Of a stretch of 64,000 nt of DNA, positions 18,187 through 26,392 are shown piece by piece. A program made the translations under genes and the position numbers. Origin of the DNA: Asanoa sp. WMMD1127 (GTDB lineage: Bacteria; Actinomycetota; Actinomycetes; Mycobacteriales; Micromonosporaceae); contig NZ_JARUBP010000001.1 of the NCBI RefSeq assembly GCF_029626225.1, forward strand, positions 3,534,001 through 3,598,000, given 5' to 3'. Within the stretch, counting starts at the first letter, position 1, and each line of letters opens with the position of its first letter. The notes beneath the pieces were generated by a model. That model was not told the origin of the DNA, searched no databases, and saw only the letters and a program-made list of their open reading frames with translations.

Positions 18187-19248
18187 CTAGCGCTCGCCGG
18201 GGGCTTCGACGATCTTGTGCGTCCAGAGAGCCTGGTGGTCGAGCGTGCCGTCGATGCCCGAGGCGCGTCCGACGGCCCGCCCCGTGGCCGGGTCGAAGAG
18301 GATCTCGTCGAAGCGGCCCTGTTCGGTCTGCCGGATCGCCCAGACCTGCCGGCCGTCGATCACCGTCTCCCGGGCCGACAGCCCCTCCCAGCCCTTGATC
18401 ACCTCCAGCATCGCCACCCGGACGTCGGCGGTGAGCAGCGGCTCCGAGCTGACCAGCAGCTCGCCGATCTCCTTGGCCAACAGGTGGTCGGCGCTCCACT
18501 TGGCGTTGTCGCCGATGCCGGCCAGCAATTCCGCCCGCAATGCCGCCGGATCCGTGGGCAGTGCCGCGAGCCACGCGGGCGTCGGCTGCCAGATCGACGG
18601 TTTGTCGACGGCGGACGGGCTGGTTCCGACCCCCGGCGCGGTGCTGCCGAACCGGCGTGTCGCGGCCGCGGTCATGCCCTCCGGCCACAACCAGATCTCA
18701 CGGTCGTCCGTGACCCACATATCGGCCGGCGCCGCCGGCTCGTTGCCGGGTACCACCTCGCCGATGCCGCGCACGGCACTGAAGCCCCGCAGCCGCACGT
18801 AGACGACCTGCCCGGTCCCCACCGTGGCGGTCGGCGAGCCGGCGGCCGCCGTCGCCAACCGCTCGATCGCCTGAGGGGCACTGATCGGCTTGCTCGGTCC
18901 GACATAGGCGGCCTTCTCCTCGGGCGTGATGGTCTCGTTGGAGGCGCCGCCGGCCGACGGGTCCGTGCCCTTGCCGCTCGGCGGCGGCGGGGTCGGTGCC
19001 GGAGCGCTGGGCGCGGTGCCGACCTCGACCGCCGGGCCGGCGCCCCGGTCGGACAGCACCGTGACGCCACCGCCGGCCACGCCGGCCACCACCAGCGCGG
19101 CGGCGACCGGGACCCACCGGCGGCGCTGGGCGGGACGGCCCGCCTGCAGGCGGGTCAGGCCGTGCCAGGTGCGGGACACCGACTCGTCGGTCGGCTCGGC
19201 GACGCCGGGCGGCAGCTCGCGCACGGCGACGATGTCTGGGTCGGTCAC
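18187..19248 (-). CDS. CU044_5270-like membrane protein, probable sigma-factor partner
   Basis: A 353-aa protein with a short cytosolic N-terminus, one transmembrane helix at about residues 45-65 (VPVAAALVVAGVAGGGVTVL), a Pro/Ser-rich linker, and an extracytosolic domain of about 230 residues (IWLWPEGMTAAATRRFG; DEILFDPATGRAVG). The layout matches the actinobacterial CU044_5270 family, which commonly follows ECF sigma genes. Its start overlaps the sigma-factor stop by 4 nt. A role as regulator of, or responder to, that sigma factor is inferred from context. No zinc anti-sigma motif (HxxxCxxC) is present. Confidence 0.75.
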   Translation of the reverse strand: MTDPDIVAVRELPPGVAEPTDESVSRTWHGLTRLQAGRPAQRRRWVPVAAALVVAGVAGGGVTVLSDRGAGPAVEVGTAPSAPAPTPPPPSGKGTDPSAGGASNETITPEEKAAYVGPSKPISAPQAIERLATAAAGSPTATVGTGQVVYVRLRGFSAVRGIGEVVPGNEPAAPADMWVTDDREIWLWPEGMTAAATRRFGSTAPGVGTSPSAVDKPSIWQPTPAWLAALPTDPAALRAELLAGIGDNAKWSADHLLAKEIGELLVSSEPLLTADVRVAMLEVIKGWEGLSARETVIDGRQVWAIRQTEQGRFDEILFDPATGRAVGRASGIDGTLDHQALWTHKIVEAPGER

Positions 19249-19769
19249 GGTGTCTCTCCTTCAGGGGCGAGGGCCGCGCGCACCTTGGCGCGGGCCCGGT
19301 GCAGGGCCGACCGGACCGTCCCGACGGGGATGCCGAGCGCCGCCGCGATCTCCGCGTAGTCGAGCTCGGCCACCGCGAACAGCAGCAGCACGTCGCGCTG
19401 GCGGCGGGGGAGCGCGGCCAGCACTCCCGCGAGCTTGCGGACCGTGCGCTGCGCGTCGACGCGCTCGTCGGCCGCGTCGGCCCCGGCGCCGGTGTCGGCC
19501 AGGGCCCGCAGCGCGCGTACCTCCGTGCGCCGGTGCCTGCGCAGGAGATTCGTGGCGATGCCGTAGAGCCACGGCAACACCGCGCCCCGGCTCGGGTCGA
19601 AGCGCGCGCGCTGCTCGTACGCGATCAGGAAGGTCTCGGCGACGACGTCCTCGGCGACGTGCTCGCCCACCCGGCGGGTGCAGTAGCGCAGCAGTTCCCG
19701 CCCGTGGGCCGTGAACATGCCCGCCAGATCCGCCGGGTCGACGGTGGCATCGGTGGTCGTCGTGGTCAT
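19245..19769 (-). CDS. ECF-type RNA polymerase sigma factor
   Basis: This sigma-70 family group IV factor has region 2 at about residues 15-80 (EDVVAETFLIAYEQ; LPWLYGIATNLLRRHRR) and the region 4 helix-turn-helix at about 115-165 (LPRRQRDVLLLFAVAELDYA; GIPVGTVRSALHRAR). It is 174 aa from the chosen ATG at 19769; five more in-frame codons exist upstream. There is no extra C-terminal domain. It is co-transcribed with the membrane protein downstream. The target promoter is unknown. Confidence 0.92.
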   Translation of the reverse strand: MTTTTTDATVDPADLAGMFTAHGRELLRYCTRRVGEHVAEDVVAETFLIAYEQRARFDPSRGAVLPWLYGIATNLLRRHRRTEVRALRALADTGAGADAADERVDAQRTVRKLAGVLAALPRRQRDVLLLFAVAELDYAEIAAALGIPVGTVRSALHRARAKVRAALAPEGETP

Positions 19770-19803
19770 ACCCCTACTTGCCACGGCGCCCCGATCGGGT
19801 TCC

Positions 19804-20742
19804 CTAGGAGAAGTGGTCCCAGCCAGCCGGGCCCTTGGGCGGCTTGCCGTCGACCGTCACACCCGTACCCTCGATGACCCGGCCGATCTCCCACCAGCCC
19901 TCCGGCAGGGTGCGGTCGCGCGGGAAGGTCGCGGCCAGCGCGTGGTCGTCGCCGCCGCCGAGCACCCAGTGGTACGGGTCGACGCCGAGCGCCTGGGCCG
20001 CGTCGCGCATCTGCGGCGGCACCTCGAACGCGCCCCGGTCGATGTCGATCGCCACCTTGCTGGCCTTGGCGATGTGCCCGAGGTCCTGGATCAGCCCGTC
20101 GGAGACGTCGAGCATCGCGGTGGCGCCGGCCCGGGCCGCCGCCGGCCCGGCGGAGTAGTGGACGCGAGGCCGCCGGTACGCGTCGACGAGCAGCACCGGG
20201 GTGCGGAAGCCGCGGCTCAGCACCGTGTAGCCGGCGGCCGCGTAGCCGACCCGCCCGCACAGCGCGACCACGTCACCGGCCCGGGCGCCGTCGCGGGTGA
20301 CCGGCCGGCGCCCGCCCAGGTCGCCGAGCGCGGTGACCGCGATGGTCAGGGTCGGGCTGCCGGCCATGTCGCCGCCGACCACCGCCGCGCCCACGGTCGC
20401 GGCCTCGGCCGCCAGCCCGTCCGCCAGGTCCTCGGCCCAGCGGGCGTCGAGCCCCGGCGGCGCGCAGAGCGCGACCAGCAGCGCGGTCGGCGTGGCGCCC
20501 ATGGCGGCGATGTCGGCCAGGTTGGCCGCGGCCGCCCGGTGGCCGATCTCGACGGCGCTGGCCCAGTCGCGGCGGAAGTGGCGGCCCTCGACCAGCGCGT
20601 CGGTGGACGCCACCACGCGACAGTCGGGCGCGGAGACGATCGCGGCGTCGTCGCCGGGGCCCAGCAGCGTGCCGGGTCCGGGCTGCAGCCGGGCGGTCAC
20701 CCGGGCGATCAGCCCGAACTCGCCCGTGCGGGCCACACTCAC
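19804..20742 (-). CDS. thiL: Thiamine-monophosphate kinase
   Basis: ThiL phosphorylates thiamine phosphate to thiamine diphosphate, the active cofactor. Family motifs are the N-terminal GEFGLIARVT, LGPGDDAAIV, DALVEGRHFRRDW, the Mg/ATP-binding NLADIAAMGA and DVSDGLIQDL. The length is 312 aa. The GTG start follows GGAGGTACTG. It is divergent from the Lrp-type gene, as in other actinobacteria, where thiL, an Lrp-type gene and a DUF3515 gene cluster. Confidence 0.96.
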   Translation of the reverse strand: MSVARTGEFGLIARVTARLQPGPGTLLGPGDDAAIVSAPDCRVVASTDALVEGRHFRRDWASAVEIGHRAAAANLADIAAMGATPTALLVALCAPPGLDARWAEDLADGLAAEAATVGAAVVGGDMAGSPTLTIAVTALGDLGGRRPVTRDGARAGDVVALCGRVGYAAAGYTVLSRGFRTPVLLVDAYRRPRVHYSAGPAAARAGATAMLDVSDGLIQDLGHIAKASKVAIDIDRGAFEVPPQMRDAAQALGVDPYHWVLGGGDDHALAATFPRDRTLPEGWWEIGRVIEGTGVTVDGKPPKGPAGWDHFS

Positions 20743-20820
20743 CAGTACCTCCGGGGTCGTTACCTGGTCCGTTGCGGTAGTTTCACTTCTCGTGCCGTTG
20801 GCGGCGATTGGAGACGGGTC

Positions 20821-21054
20821 GTGGTCCAGGCGTACATCCTCATCCAGACCGAGGTCGGAAAGGCGCGTGACGTGGCCGCGTCAATCTCGGATATTCCGGG
20901 CGTCGTCCGGGTCGACGCCGTGACCGGACCATACGAGGTGATCGCCTTGACCGAGGCACACACCCTCGACGAGCTCGGGAAAATGATCGTCTCCCGGGTG
21001 CAGCTCGTGCCCGGAATCACCCGCACGATCACCTGTTCGGTGGTGCATCTGTAA
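20821..21054 (+). CDS. Lrp/AsnC ligand-binding (RAM) domain protein
   Basis: This 77-aa stand-alone RAM domain (VQAYILIQTEVGKARDVAAS, then GPYEVIALTE and ITRTITCSVVH) has no DNA-binding helix-turn-helix. Family knowledge: RAM domains bind amino acids and oligomerise, and short forms may act as effector-binding partners. GTG 20821 has GGAG about 8 nt upstream, and a TAGTTT hexamer at 20778-20783 is a plausible -10. The next gene starts on the base after this stop, so the two form an operon. Confidence 0.9.
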   Translation: MVQAYILIQTEVGKARDVAASISDIPGVVRVDAVTGPYEVIALTEAHTLDELGKMIVSRVQLVPGITRTITCSVVHL

Positions 21055-21612
21055 GTGGACCGTTCGACTCGCCAGGCCGCCCTGATCGCGACCGCGGTCG
21101 CCATCCCGCTCGCCGTCATCGTGGCGCTGGTGTCCTTCTGGCAATTCTCACCCGACGAGCCGGCGGCGGCGCCGCCCACCCCCGGACCGCAGGCCACGAC
21201 GCCGGTGCGGATGGCGGCGCCGGCCCTGTCGCCGCGGGCCGAGACGCTCTGCCGCGCCCTGCTCTCGCAGCTGCCGACCACGCTGCGGGACCGCCCCCAG
21301 CGCCCGGTCACGGAGGGCCAGGAGCAGAACGCGGCGTACGGCGACCCGGCGATCACCTTGGCCTGCGGCATCCCGGCCCCCACCTTCCCGCCGACCGACC
21401 TGGTGAGCCTCTTCGACCGGGTCTGCTGGCACGCCGCCGACAAAGCGGACGCCACGGTGCTGACCACGGTCGACCGCGAGGTGCCGATCCAGGTGACGGT
21501 CCCGAAGACGTACGAGGCCGCGGCCCAGTGGACCATCGTCTTCTCCAAGCCGATCATCGAAACGGTCCCGAAGCTGGCGACCCCGCCCTCAGGCTGCGCC
21601 GGCTCAGCCTGA
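21055..21612 (+). CDS. DUF3515-family membrane/lipid-anchored protein
   Basis: A 185-aa protein with a single N-terminal hydrophobic segment (LIATAVAIPLAVIVALVSFW) and an extracytosolic domain with conserved Cys pairs (TLCRALLSQLP; TLACGIP; VCWH; SGCAGSA). It matches the actinobacterial DUF3515 pattern and position next to the Lrp-type gene and thiL. The function is unknown. GTG starts directly at the base after the preceding TAA. Confidence 0.85.
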   Translation: MDRSTRQAALIATAVAIPLAVIVALVSFWQFSPDEPAAAPPTPGPQATTPVRMAAPALSPRAETLCRALLSQLPTTLRDRPQRPVTEGQEQNAAYGDPAITLACGIPAPTFPPTDLVSLFDRVCWHAADKADATVLTTVDREVPIQVTVPKTYEAAAQWTIVFSKPIIETVPKLATPPSGCAGSA

Positions 21613-21631
21613 CGCCCGCTAGGCTCCCAAC

Positions 21632-22429
21632 GTGGCGATCGTCGATGTGCACGCCCACCTGCGCCTCCCGGGCGACGAGCCGATGACGCCGGCCCACGAC
21701 GAGGGCGTCGAGGGACTGCTCGGCGCCGTGCGCCTGCCCGACGTCTGCCACGCGACCGCCATTGTCATCGCCCGCAGGGACGACCCGGCGACGCCGGCGC
21801 GCAACGACGCCGTGCTGGCCGCGGCCGAGGCGACCGACGGCTTCCTCGTGCCGGTGGTCTCAGTGCACCCACACGACGACGGGGCGCTCGCCGAGGTCGA
21901 TCGCGTCGCCGCCGCCGGCGCCCGGATGGTCAAGCTCCACCCGGTCACCCAGGGCTTCGACGTCGCGGACGCGCCGGTCGCCGAGGTGGTCGCCCGGGCG
22001 GGGGAGCGGGGGCTCGTGGTGCTCTTCGACGGTTTCAACCCGTTCGACGCCGACCAGCCCGGAAAGCTGCTCGCGTTGGCCGCGCGCTGTGGGGGTAGCC
22101 GGCTGCTGCTCGCGCATCTCAACGGGACCCGGTTCGCGGACCTGCTGACCTATGAGATCGCCGCCCGCTATCCGTGGTGGCCGGGCAACGTGTGGCACGA
22201 CCTGTCGGCGACCGCGCCGCTGTTGGCCGGTGGGCCGTTCGCCGCGCAGTTCCGCTGGGTGGTCGAGCGGCTCGGCGCCGAGCGGGTGCTGCACGGCAGT
22301 GACTGGCCGTTGACCGATCCGGCCGTGGCGCTCGACGCGGTGCGGTCGCTCGGGTTCGCCCCGGCCGACGAGCGGCGGATCCTGCACGACAACGCCGCCG
22401 CCCTGTTGGGGCTGGGCTGCGCGCACTAA
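21632..22429 (+). CDS. Amidohydrolase-2-type TIM-barrel metal-dependent hydrolase
   Basis: A 265-aa metal-dependent hydrolase of the amidohydrolase superfamily. The N-terminal VDVHAHL supplies the HxH metal ligands; MVKLHPV, LLLAHLNG and the C-terminal HGSDWPL supply the remaining His/Asp ligands. The substrate is unknown (decarboxylase or lactonase-like activities occur in the family). TAGGCT at 21620-21625 sits 6 nt before the GTG, so it is probably leaderless. Its last 4 nt overlap the end of the convergent YceI gene. Confidence 0.85.
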   Translation: MAIVDVHAHLRLPGDEPMTPAHDEGVEGLLGAVRLPDVCHATAIVIARRDDPATPARNDAVLAAAEATDGFLVPVVSVHPHDDGALAEVDRVAAAGARMVKLHPVTQGFDVADAPVAEVVARAGERGLVVLFDGFNPFDADQPGKLLALAARCGGSRLLLAHLNGTRFADLLTYEIAARYPWWPGNVWHDLSATAPLLAGGPFAAQFRWVVERLGAERVLHGSDWPLTDPAVALDAVRSLGFAPADERRILHDNAAALLGLGCAH

Positions 22430-23082
22430 TCGGCGCGGAGGGCCTCGCCGGCTATTTCAATGTGGACGGTCTTGCCGACCAGGACGCCGCCGCTTTCCAG
22501 GGCTACGTTCCACAGCAGGCCGTAGTCCTCGCGTTCGATCTCGGTGCTCGCGCTGAAGCCGAAGATGTCCTTGCCGTACGGGTCGCGGCGCACGCCGCCC
22601 CATTCCACCTGCAGATCCACCTGGCGCGTGACGTCGCGGACCGTGAGCTGGCCGTGCAGCGTGAACCGCACCGGGCCCGGCGCCGGCTCCGGGCCGGGGA
22701 TCCGCCGGTTGAGCTTGTTGTTGCGCAGCCGCGCCCACAGGAAGATCGGGTCGTCGGCGCCCTTCCACGACATGCCGGTGCTGCGATAGCGCAGCGTCGG
22801 AAACCGTTCCACGTCGAGGAAGTCGGGGCTGCGCAGGTGGGTGTCGCGGTCCGGGTTGTGCGTGGTCAGGCTGGCCGTCTGGATGATGGCGGTCACCGAC
22901 GAGGCGAGCGGGTCCTCGCCGACGATGATCTGCGCCGTGGCCTCCTGAAACTCCCCCCGCACCGGGCTGACCATCATGTGCCGCGCCTGGAACCCCACCC
23001 GTTTGTGTGCCTGGTCCAAGTTGTACACACCAGCACACGGGATGGTCATGCCCTCCCATGTCCTGGTCGCGAAAGTGGACAC
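22426..23082 (-). CDS. YceI-family lipocalin-like protein
   Basis: YceI proteins form a lipocalin-like barrel that binds isoprenoid or other lipophilic molecules. The 218-aa product shows CAGVYNLDQAHKRVGFQARH at the start and the family's SPDFLDVERFPTLRY and GKDIFGFSASTEIEREDYGL segments. There is no signal peptide with the chosen GTG (23082), which has a GGGGGAG site upstream; TATGCT (23115-23120, minus strand) could be the -10. Extending the frame further only adds sequence of poor composition. Confidence 0.88.
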   Translation of the reverse strand: MSTFATRTWEGMTIPCAGVYNLDQAHKRVGFQARHMMVSPVRGEFQEATAQIIVGEDPLASSVTAIIQTASLTTHNPDRDTHLRSPDFLDVERFPTLRYRSTGMSWKGADDPIFLWARLRNNKLNRRIPGPEPAPGPVRFTLHGQLTVRDVTRQVDLQVEWGGVRRDPYGKDIFGFSASTEIEREDYGLLWNVALESGGVLVGKTVHIEIAGEALRAD

Positions 23083-23178
23083 GGTTGTCTCGCTCCCCCC
23101 AGATCGACCCGACCAGCATAAAGACGCCGAGCCGGGCGGCCGGGTTCGCTGACGCCAAGGTGTCACTCGACACAAAGG

Positions 23179-23220
23179 CGAAGCGCGCCACCCCGGATGC
23201 CCCGGGGATGGCGCGCTTCG
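23179..23220 (-). terminator. Hairpin terminator of the LPXTG protein gene
   Basis: cgaagcgcgcca (23179-23190) pairs with tggcgcgcttcg (23209-23220), with further C-G pairing across the loop interrupted by one bulge. It lies 14 nt beyond the stop at 23234 on the minus strand. Confidence 0.75.
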
Positions 23221-23233
23221 GTCGGTTCAGCGA

Positions 23234-24304
23234 TCAGGCGGTGAACCGGAGCTTGCGACGGCGGGCGAGGTAGAACGCCGCGCCACCGAGCGCGAGCAGG
23301 CCGCCCGCACCACCGGCGAGCGCGCCGGCGTTGACGCCGGTCTTCGGCAGCGTCGGGGTGTCCTCGTCACAGTTGTCGGGCTTGGTCCAGGCGATCGGCT
23401 CGAGGTCTTCCTCGCCGACGCTCGGCGTGACGACCAGGCCCTCGGCCGCCTTGAAGGTGACCGTGTTGGTGGAGTCCTTGGTGACCTTCATGGTCTGCGG
23501 CTCGCCGGTGTTGGGGGTGAACACCAGGTCGAACTCGAGGCCGTTCGGCGGGTTGGTGACCGTGATGCTCAGCTCGTCACAGGTCGGCTTGATCTCGATG
23601 TCCGGGACGCAGCCGCCCTCGGGCTCGGTCCACTCGTGTGCGCCGATCTCGGTGCGGCCGCTCTTGACGATGACCTTGACCGGCTCTTCCTCGGAGGTCG
23701 GCGGCACGACGATCGGCTCGGAGGACTTGCCGATCTCGACGGTGCCCTTGGCGACCGGCTCGTCGCCGCCCTCGGTCCACACGGTGTAGCGCAGCGCCTT
23801 GGTGGCCTCGGCGCCGTTGGAGACGACCACGGTCACCTGGCCCGCGCAGTCGTCGGTGAAGGTGACCGACGGCTTCGAGGTGCGGCAGCCACGCTCCGGG
23901 ACGGTCACGGTCGCCGACCGGGTGCCGTTGACGTCCTTGCCGTTGCGGACCCAGTGGGCGTCGACCGAGAGCGTCGCCGACGTCACCCCGGCGTCCAGCA
24001 CCTGGCTGGCCCGCAGCACGGAGTCCTTGCCCTTGAACGCCGGCAGCGCCGCGCCGACCTTGACGGTGTCACTCTGGAAATCCGGGCTGAAACGGACGCC
24101 GGTGAGGTCGCCGTCCAGGTCCTGCTCGCTGTTGGCGACCTTCCAGTCGACCTGCCACTTGCCCTCGACGCACGTCGCCGTGCCCGAGACCTCTGGGTGG
24201 TGCGCACTGGCCGGGGAGCCGAGGGCGACCGTCGCGGCGAGGCCGACGAAGGCGGCCCCAGCGACGGCGAGCGATCGCCGCAGTGCGGATGGGATGTGGA
24301 ACAC
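23234..24304 (-). CDS. LPXTG cell-wall-anchored surface protein
   Basis: A 356-aa secreted protein. The signal peptide is at about residues 1-34 (basic start, LAVAGAAFVGLAATVALG, cleavage after ASA). The ectodomain has paired Cys residues and repeated beta-sandwich-like stretches (TVTVPERGCRTSKPSVTFTD; CDELSITVTNPPNGLEF). It ends with a sortase motif LPKTG, a hydrophobic helix and an RRRKLR tail. GTG 24304 follows AGGAGTACGC. A long (~150-300 nt) structured leader precedes it. The role at the surface is unknown. The acidic, threonine-rich ectodomain resembles other actinobacterial LPXTG proteins of unknown ligand. Confidence 0.88.
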   Translation of the reverse strand: MFHIPSALRRSLAVAGAAFVGLAATVALGSPASAHHPEVSGTATCVEGKWQVDWKVANSEQDLDGDLTGVRFSPDFQSDTVKVGAALPAFKGKDSVLRASQVLDAGVTSATLSVDAHWVRNGKDVNGTRSATVTVPERGCRTSKPSVTFTDDCAGQVTVVVSNGAEATKALRYTVWTEGGDEPVAKGTVEIGKSSEPIVVPPTSEEEPVKVIVKSGRTEIGAHEWTEPEGGCVPDIEIKPTCDELSITVTNPPNGLEFDLVFTPNTGEPQTMKVTKDSTNTVTFKAAEGLVVTPSVGEEDLEPIAWTKPDNCDEDTPTLPKTGVNAGALAGGAGGLLALGGAAFYLARRRKLRFTA

Positions 24305-24608
24305 GCGTACTCCTGACAGATGGGGGCGTTTCAGGGCACGGCTGAGGCACCCGCGTCACCGTCGACAGTGGTCGGTCGCGACACGGGCAAGGGCCTCGCC
24401 ACGGGTCGCCGGCTGGGCGGCAGCCGGCATAGCCGCAGACCTTAGCGTTTCCTGAAACGGACACGCCGTTATCAGCCGGACCTAAGAATGGTGATATCGA
24501 TTCGAGACCGTTGATATACGGCTTGTCACACGGCGGTCCCCGATCGTCGCGGCGCGTGAAAGCCGCCTCACTCCAACGGGTAGCGTGCACCGGTATGGGC
24601 AGGCAGTC
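24305..24608. other. Intergenic region with structured leader and rsmD promoter
   Basis: The 9-bp arms cgtttcagg (24327-24335) and cctgaaacg (24451-24459) enclose about 115 bases, including a 7-bp hairpin gccggct/agccggc (24408-24428) flanked by pairing gggtc/gacct. Read on the minus strand this is the 5' leader of the LPXTG gene. The interval 24470-24530 is locally AT-richer and may hold its promoter. TAGCGT (24581-24586) is a -10 candidate for rsmD. I could not assign the leader to a known riboswitch class. Confidence 0.4.
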
Positions 24609-25172
24609 ATGACCCGCATCGTCGCGGGGACGCTGGGTGGCCGCCGGCTGGCGGCGCCGCCGGGGTCAGGCACCCGACCCACCTCCGACCGGGTACGCGA
24701 GGCGCTGTTCAGCAGCATCGAGTCGTTGGTGGACCTCGACGGGGCCCGGTTCGTCGACCTCTACGCCGGCTCGGGCGCGGTCGGGCTGGAGGCCCTGTCC
24801 CGGGGCGCCGCCCACGTGCTGCTCGTCGAGTCCGACGCCCGGGCCGCCCGGACCATCCGTGGCAACCTGGCCGCGCTCGATGCCGCCCCGGCCGCGCGGC
24901 TGGTAACCGACAAGGTCGCCGCCGTCCTCGACCGGGGGCCCGAGGGCGACCCCTACGACGTCGTGTTCGCCGACCCGCCGTACGCCGTGACCGATGAGGA
25001 GATCGCCACGACGGTGACCGCGCTGGTCCGCGGCGGCTGGCTGGCCCCGGACGCCGTGGTGGTCGTCGAGCGATCGTCCCGCGGCGGCCCGATCCCGCAG
25101 GTGGAAGGGGTCACGTGGGCGCGCAGCCGCCGTTACGGCGAGACGACGCTTTGGTACGGTCGCCGATCATGA
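24609..25172 (+). CDS. rsmD: 16S rRNA (guanine(966)-N(2))-methyltransferase RsmD
   Basis: RsmD methylates G966 of 16S rRNA in the assembled 30S subunit using S-adenosylmethionine. MTRIVAGTLGGRRL is the typical N-terminus; FVDLYAGSGAVGLEALSRG is the SAM-binding motif I and VVFADPPYA the catalytic D-P-P-Y. The product is 187 aa. A 5-codon open frame starting at 24595 ends in the TGA that overlaps this ATG. It overlaps coaD by 4 nt, the usual rsmD–coaD pair. Confidence 0.95.
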   Translation: MTRIVAGTLGGRRLAAPPGSGTRPTSDRVREALFSSIESLVDLDGARFVDLYAGSGAVGLEALSRGAAHVLLVESDARAARTIRGNLAALDAAPAARLVTDKVAAVLDRGPEGDPYDVVFADPPYAVTDEEIATTVTALVRGGWLAPDAVVVVERSSRGGPIPQVEGVTWARSRRYGETTLWYGRRS

Positions 25173-25657
25173 GGCGTGCGGTGTGTCCCGGGTCCTTCGA
25201 TCCGGTCACCAATGGTCACCTCGACGTGATCGGCCGGAGCAGCCGGCTGTTCGACGAGGTGATCGTCGGCGTGCTGATCAACCAGTCCAAGACGGGCCTG
25301 TTCAGCATCGACGAGCGGATCGCGATGCTGCGCGAGGCGACCGAGGGCTACGGAAACGTCCGGATCCAGTCGTTCCAGGGTCTGCTGGTCGACTTCTGCC
25401 GGGCGGTCCAGGCGCCGTTGGTGATCAAGGGCCTGCGGGCGGTCAGCGACTTCGACTACGAGCTCAAGATGGCGCAGATGAACATCGGGTTGGCCGGGGT
25501 GGAGACCCTGTTCATGCCGACCAACCCGGTCCACTCGTACCTGTCGTCGAGCCTGGTCAAAGAGGTCGCGAAGTGGGGCGGTGACGTGTCGGCCCACGTC
25601 CCCGACCATGTGCTGGTGGCCCTGCGCGGCCGGTTGGCCGGCAACGGGACGGTCTGA
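25169..25657 (+). CDS. coaD: Phosphopantetheine adenylyltransferase
   Basis: CoaD adenylates 4'-phosphopantetheine to dephospho-CoA in coenzyme A synthesis. The 162-aa product begins MRRAVCPGSFDPVTNGHLDV, with the T/HxGH nucleotidyltransferase motif, and has the hexamer-forming and ATP-binding SSSLVKEVAKWGG stretch. The length is standard. The start overlaps the rsmD stop (ATGA). Confidence 0.97.
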   Translation: MRRAVCPGSFDPVTNGHLDVIGRSSRLFDEVIVGVLINQSKTGLFSIDERIAMLREATEGYGNVRIQSFQGLLVDFCRAVQAPLVIKGLRAVSDFDYELKMAQMNIGLAGVETLFMPTNPVHSYLSSSLVKEVAKWGGDVSAHVPDHVLVALRGRLAGNGTV

Positions 25658-25821
25658 CCTTCCCGATCGTCAGATCGTCATGGTTCGATATCGGGTGCGC
25701 GGGCACCCCCATACGGAGTGCGACGCGCCGATCCGGATTGGGCCGGGTGTCGACTCCGGGCCGCATGATGGACGCGGAGCAGCCGACCGGCGGCGCCGGC
25801 CGAGGATGACAGGAGAGTGCG

Positions 25822-26319
25822 GTGGATCCGTTCGAGCAGATCGACGAGATCATCGCGATGGTGGAACACGCCCGAGCGGTGCCGATGTCGCGCAACAGCG
25901 CGATGGTCGAGCGCGGCCAGATGATCGCCAAGCTCGACGAGCTCCGCGCCGACCTCCCCAGCGAGCTGCGGCGGGCCGCGGCCCTGCTCGACGAGCGCGA
26001 CAAGATCATGGAAGCCGGCAAGCGTGAGGCCGACCGGATCATCAGCGAGGGCGAGGCCGAGCACGCGCGGCTGGTCTCGGTCAACGAGATCACCGTCAGC
26101 GCCGAGCACGAGGGCGCCCGGATCATCGCCGAGGCCCGGGCCGAGGCGCAGCGGCTGCGGGAAGAGGTCGACGACTACGTCGACACCGCGCTGGCCAACT
26201 TCGAGCAGTTCCTCACCCGAGCGCTGGCCTCGATCGAGCGCGGGCGCGACAAGATGCACGCCCTGCGTGAGATCGGCTCGTTCGTCGGAGAAGAGGCCGA
26301 GCGTCCGCTGCCGTTCTGA
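25822..26319 (+). CDS. sepIVA: SepIVA/DivIVA-like coiled-coil cell division protein
   Basis: A 165-aa cytosolic protein that is almost entirely helical, with heptad-like charged repeats (ELRRAAALLDERDKIMEAGK; EHEGARIIAEARAEAQRLRE) and an N-terminal DPFEQIDEIIAMVEHARAVP similar to DivIVA-type segments. The position just upstream of a DUF177 gene and rnc matches mycobacterial SepIVA, an essential septal/polar growth factor. The assignment rests on this synteny plus the coiled-coil character. GTG follows AGGAGAGTGCG. Confidence 0.75.
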   Translation: MDPFEQIDEIIAMVEHARAVPMSRNSAMVERGQMIAKLDELRADLPSELRRAAALLDERDKIMEAGKREADRIISEGEAEHARLVSVNEITVSAEHEGARIIAEARAEAQRLREEVDDYVDTALANFEQFLTRALASIERGRDKMHALREIGSFVGEEAERPLPF

Positions 26320-26353
26320 CCAGCCCGGTTCGCCGCAGCCGGCACCCCTCGGG

Positions 26354-26359
26354 TAACCT
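26354..26359 (+). promoter_or_regulatory. -10 element for the DUF177–rpmF–plsX–rnc operon
   Basis: TAACCT fits the actinobacterial TANNNT -10. The predicted start of transcription (about 7 nt on) lies just after the in-frame ATG at 26363. This supports the later ATG (26393), with its GGAG site, as the true start. Confidence 0.45.
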
Positions 26360-26392
26360 GGCATGTCGGCCTCGACAGGCCGGAGTCTGACT

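Noticed and set aside
24361-24460. Plus-strand similarity to the c-di-GMP riboswitch core (cacgggtc then agccgg)
   Set aside because: The gcaaagcc segment is interrupted, and the gene downstream on that strand would be rsmD, an unlikely target. The resemblance may be GC-rich coincidence.
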